Assembly: GCA_937128575.1 (NCBI GenBank)
Contig: CAKZMN010000353.1
Coordinates: 1 to 7,572 of the forward strand
Length of the DNA: 7,572 bases
Source of the DNA: an uncultured Alphaproteobacteria bacterium
GTDB lineage: Bacteria > Pseudomonadota > Alphaproteobacteria > Micavibrionales > Micavibrionaceae
Direction of reading: 5' to 3'
Part shown: one piece after another, positions 6,450 through 7,572 of the stretch
Numbering within the stretch: the first letter of the stretch is position 1
Layout of the letters: the number at the start of each line of letters is the position of its first letter
The notes under the pieces: model-generated
What the model was told of the DNA's origin: nothing
The model's database searches: none
What the model saw: only the letters and a program-made list of their open reading frames with translations
Program-made: the position numbers and the translations under genes

Positions 6450-6968
6450 CTAACCCAGCTCTCGCTCCACCTGCGCCGCGCGCACCTCAGCGGGAGAGCA
6501 CATTTCAACGCTCATAAGCGGGCTTAAATAATAGTCATAGCTTTTGAATATACCGCGATGGTGCTTATAATTGGCCTCCATCGCCTCCACCCCTTCTACC
6601 GTGAGGTCAAAAACAAACGCCGCACCCGCATCTTGCGCCACCTCGCCGCGCTCCAAATCATCCGCAAAGGCCTGACGCGCCATGGCGTTCATCGCGAAAT
6701 GCATCGCCGCAATCGGCACGCGAACATCCACATAACTATCCGAAGTATCATCCAGATATATCCGCGTCATATAAAGTGGCGCAGATTGCTCATTATAATA
6801 ACTACGAAAACTCTCAACCACCGCATGGTTTAACGCCTGATAAGGGGGCAGAGCATAGGGCGAAGGCGCCATGCTTTTAATATCGACAATTTGCGACCAA
6901 GACGCTGTGCTTTGCGCCTTTCCAAACTTCGCCTTCAGGCTAATTCCACCGCGCACACCAAAATTCAA
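6450..6968 (-). CDS. Hypothetical protein, likely paralogue of its neighbours
   Basis: I do not recognise this protein. I prefer a TTG start at 6968 (172 residues): it has GAGGG (6975-6979) at six bases, while the longer reading from GTG at 7016 (188 residues) has no ribosome binding site. No signal peptide or membrane helix is evident. In the short numbering the core is AVVESF (49-54), TRIYLDD (68-74) and SYVDVRVPIAAMHFAMNA (78-95). The same order, VVDSF, then RI, then a VPI-like strand and amphipathic helix, appears in the gene at the right edge; a weaker form is in the gene at 5735. A C-terminal region (about 105-160) is rich in Asp, Glu and Tyr. The gene is followed after 73 bp by the next family member. 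Function is unknown; a small cytoplasmic family with strand-helix units is all I can support. Confidence 0.7.
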   Translation of the reverse strand: MNFGVRGGISLKAKFGKAQSTASWSQIVDIKSMAPSPYALPPYQALNHAVVESFRSYYNEQSAPLYMTRIYLDDTSDSYVDVRVPIAAMHFAMNAMARQAFADDLERGEVAQDAGAAFVFDLTVEGVEAMEANYKHHRGIFKSYDYYLSPLMSVEMCSPAEVRAAQVERELG

Positions 6969-7043
6969 GACAAACCCTCGCCAACGATTAATGATCGCAA
7001 GACTTAGCACACACACAAAACTTATGTAAAGAAAATTAAACCC

Positions 7044-7571
7044 CTAAGCGACGTGAGATTCCACAAAATCTATATGCTTTTGCCCCCACCCGACAAAACC
7101 TTTGCGCGCCTCTTTGGTTTTAAGATCAATGTTTTGACCACGCTGAAGCGCTTGGTTAAACATCTCCACAAACCTGCCAATCGGAATTTCCGTCAAATCA
7201 TGGGACTTAAAATAATCCTGCTCGGGCGTGCCAATGCGCGCGCCATATTGCACCCGACCATTTTCACCATAATGGCGCATAATAAAGCTATCCACGACCG
7301 ACAACTCAGTAACATGCACGGGCGGTAAATTATTCTCTGGCTGATGCGGTCGCGTTTTTTCCGCAAACTCGAGTAATATTTTGTTTTTATATCCGGCTAA
7401 ACGATCCGCTTCGGCGGGGCCCACCTCATCTTTATGAAGCTGCGACAAATATGCTTTCGCCCCGTCATTGGCAACATTCAAAATCTCACCCTCCGCCAGA
7501 CGCCTTTCTCGCAATGCCCAAAACGCGGCAATCGGCACGTCCAGTATAATCGACTCACTATCAATGCGCGG
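7044..7571 (-). CDS. Hypothetical protein, 5' end outside the window, tandem VPI-type units
   Basis: The frame stays open to the right edge of the window, so the gene is partial and 175 residues are visible. A GTG at 7538 is an in-frame codon but probably not the start, because conserved-looking sequence precedes it. Two related units are visible in this numbering. The first is SESIILDVPIAAFWALRERR (5-24). The second is VVDSF (92-96), RI (112-113) and EIPIGRFVEMFNQAL (128-142). Both match the pattern in the gene at 6450: VV-acidic-SF, RI, then a VPI/IPI strand followed by a helix. No signal peptide or membrane segment is visible in this part. The charged stretch 45-75 may be a linker. It stops 27 bp before the longer possible start of the next gene and 75 bp before the preferred one. 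I cannot name a function. Confidence 0.75.
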   Translation of the reverse strand, partial: PRIDSESIILDVPIAAFWALRERRLAEGEILNVANDGAKAYLSQLHKDEVGPAEADRLAGYKNKILLEFAEKTRPHQPENNLPPVHVTELSVVDSFIMRHYGENGRVQYGARIGTPEQDYFKSHDLTEIPIGRFVEMFNQALQRGQNIDLKTKEARKGFVGWGQKHIDFVESHVA

Positions 7572-7572
7572 G

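Noticed and set aside
7011..7016. Short GT repeat at the long start of the 6450 gene as a phase-variation tract
   Set aside because: Only about four dinucleotide units on the minus strand, too few for slippage, and probably outside the true coding region.

Overview
The window looks like the chromosome of an alphaproteobacterium of medium G+C. Three observations support this: tsaB, nfuA and usp lie close together; a TauE/SafE permease is paired with an Alph_Pro_TM (TIGR02186-type) membrane protein, a pair I know mainly from alphaproteobacteria; and the deacetylase-like protein resembles Rhodospirillales-type relatives as I remember them. A Rhodospirillales or Micavibrio-like source is possible, but I cannot fix the genus. 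I see no rRNA, tRNA, CRISPR array, IS element, phage gene or attachment site.

Layout from left to right. Positions 71-754 (minus) hold tsaB, for t6A modification of tRNA. Positions 755-930 are a divergent intergenic region with a possible tsaB -10 box and a tiny ORF that has a good ribosome binding site. Positions 931-2109 (plus) hold the only clear plus-strand gene, an exported NodB/polysaccharide-deacetylase-like protein whose catalytic motifs have decayed. It converges on nfuA (2081-2638, minus) and overlaps it by 29 bp. Reading leftwards, the run tauE (3979-4893), Alph_Pro_TM gene (3221-3982), usp (2706-3209) and nfuA is on one strand. tauE and the Alph_Pro_TM gene share a 4-bp ATGA overlap, and usp starts 11 bp after its upstream neighbour. 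The first three are probably one transcript; nfuA, 67 bp further on behind a small stem-loop, may be read through or have its own promoter.

The right part (4984-7572, all minus) holds four genes of unknown function: a secreted 224-residue protein with a likely PsbP/Mog1-like fold, and then three proteins (5735-6376, 6450-6968, 7044 to the right edge) that I do not recognise. These three share a weak repeated pattern, roughly a hydrophobic strand, then VPI or VP, then a helix. They look like diverged paralogues of one unnamed family, some with two copies of the unit. The gene at 5735-6376 is visibly more AT-rich than its surroundings and has its own sigma-70-like promoter (TTGACA, 17 bp, TATTAC).

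Functionally, the left two thirds combine housekeeping (tRNA t6A, Fe-S cluster delivery), a stress protein and anion/organosulfur export. The best leads for new biology are the decayed deacetylase and the small paralogous cluster at the right. Nothing here is a recognisable defence, secretion or biosynthetic system.
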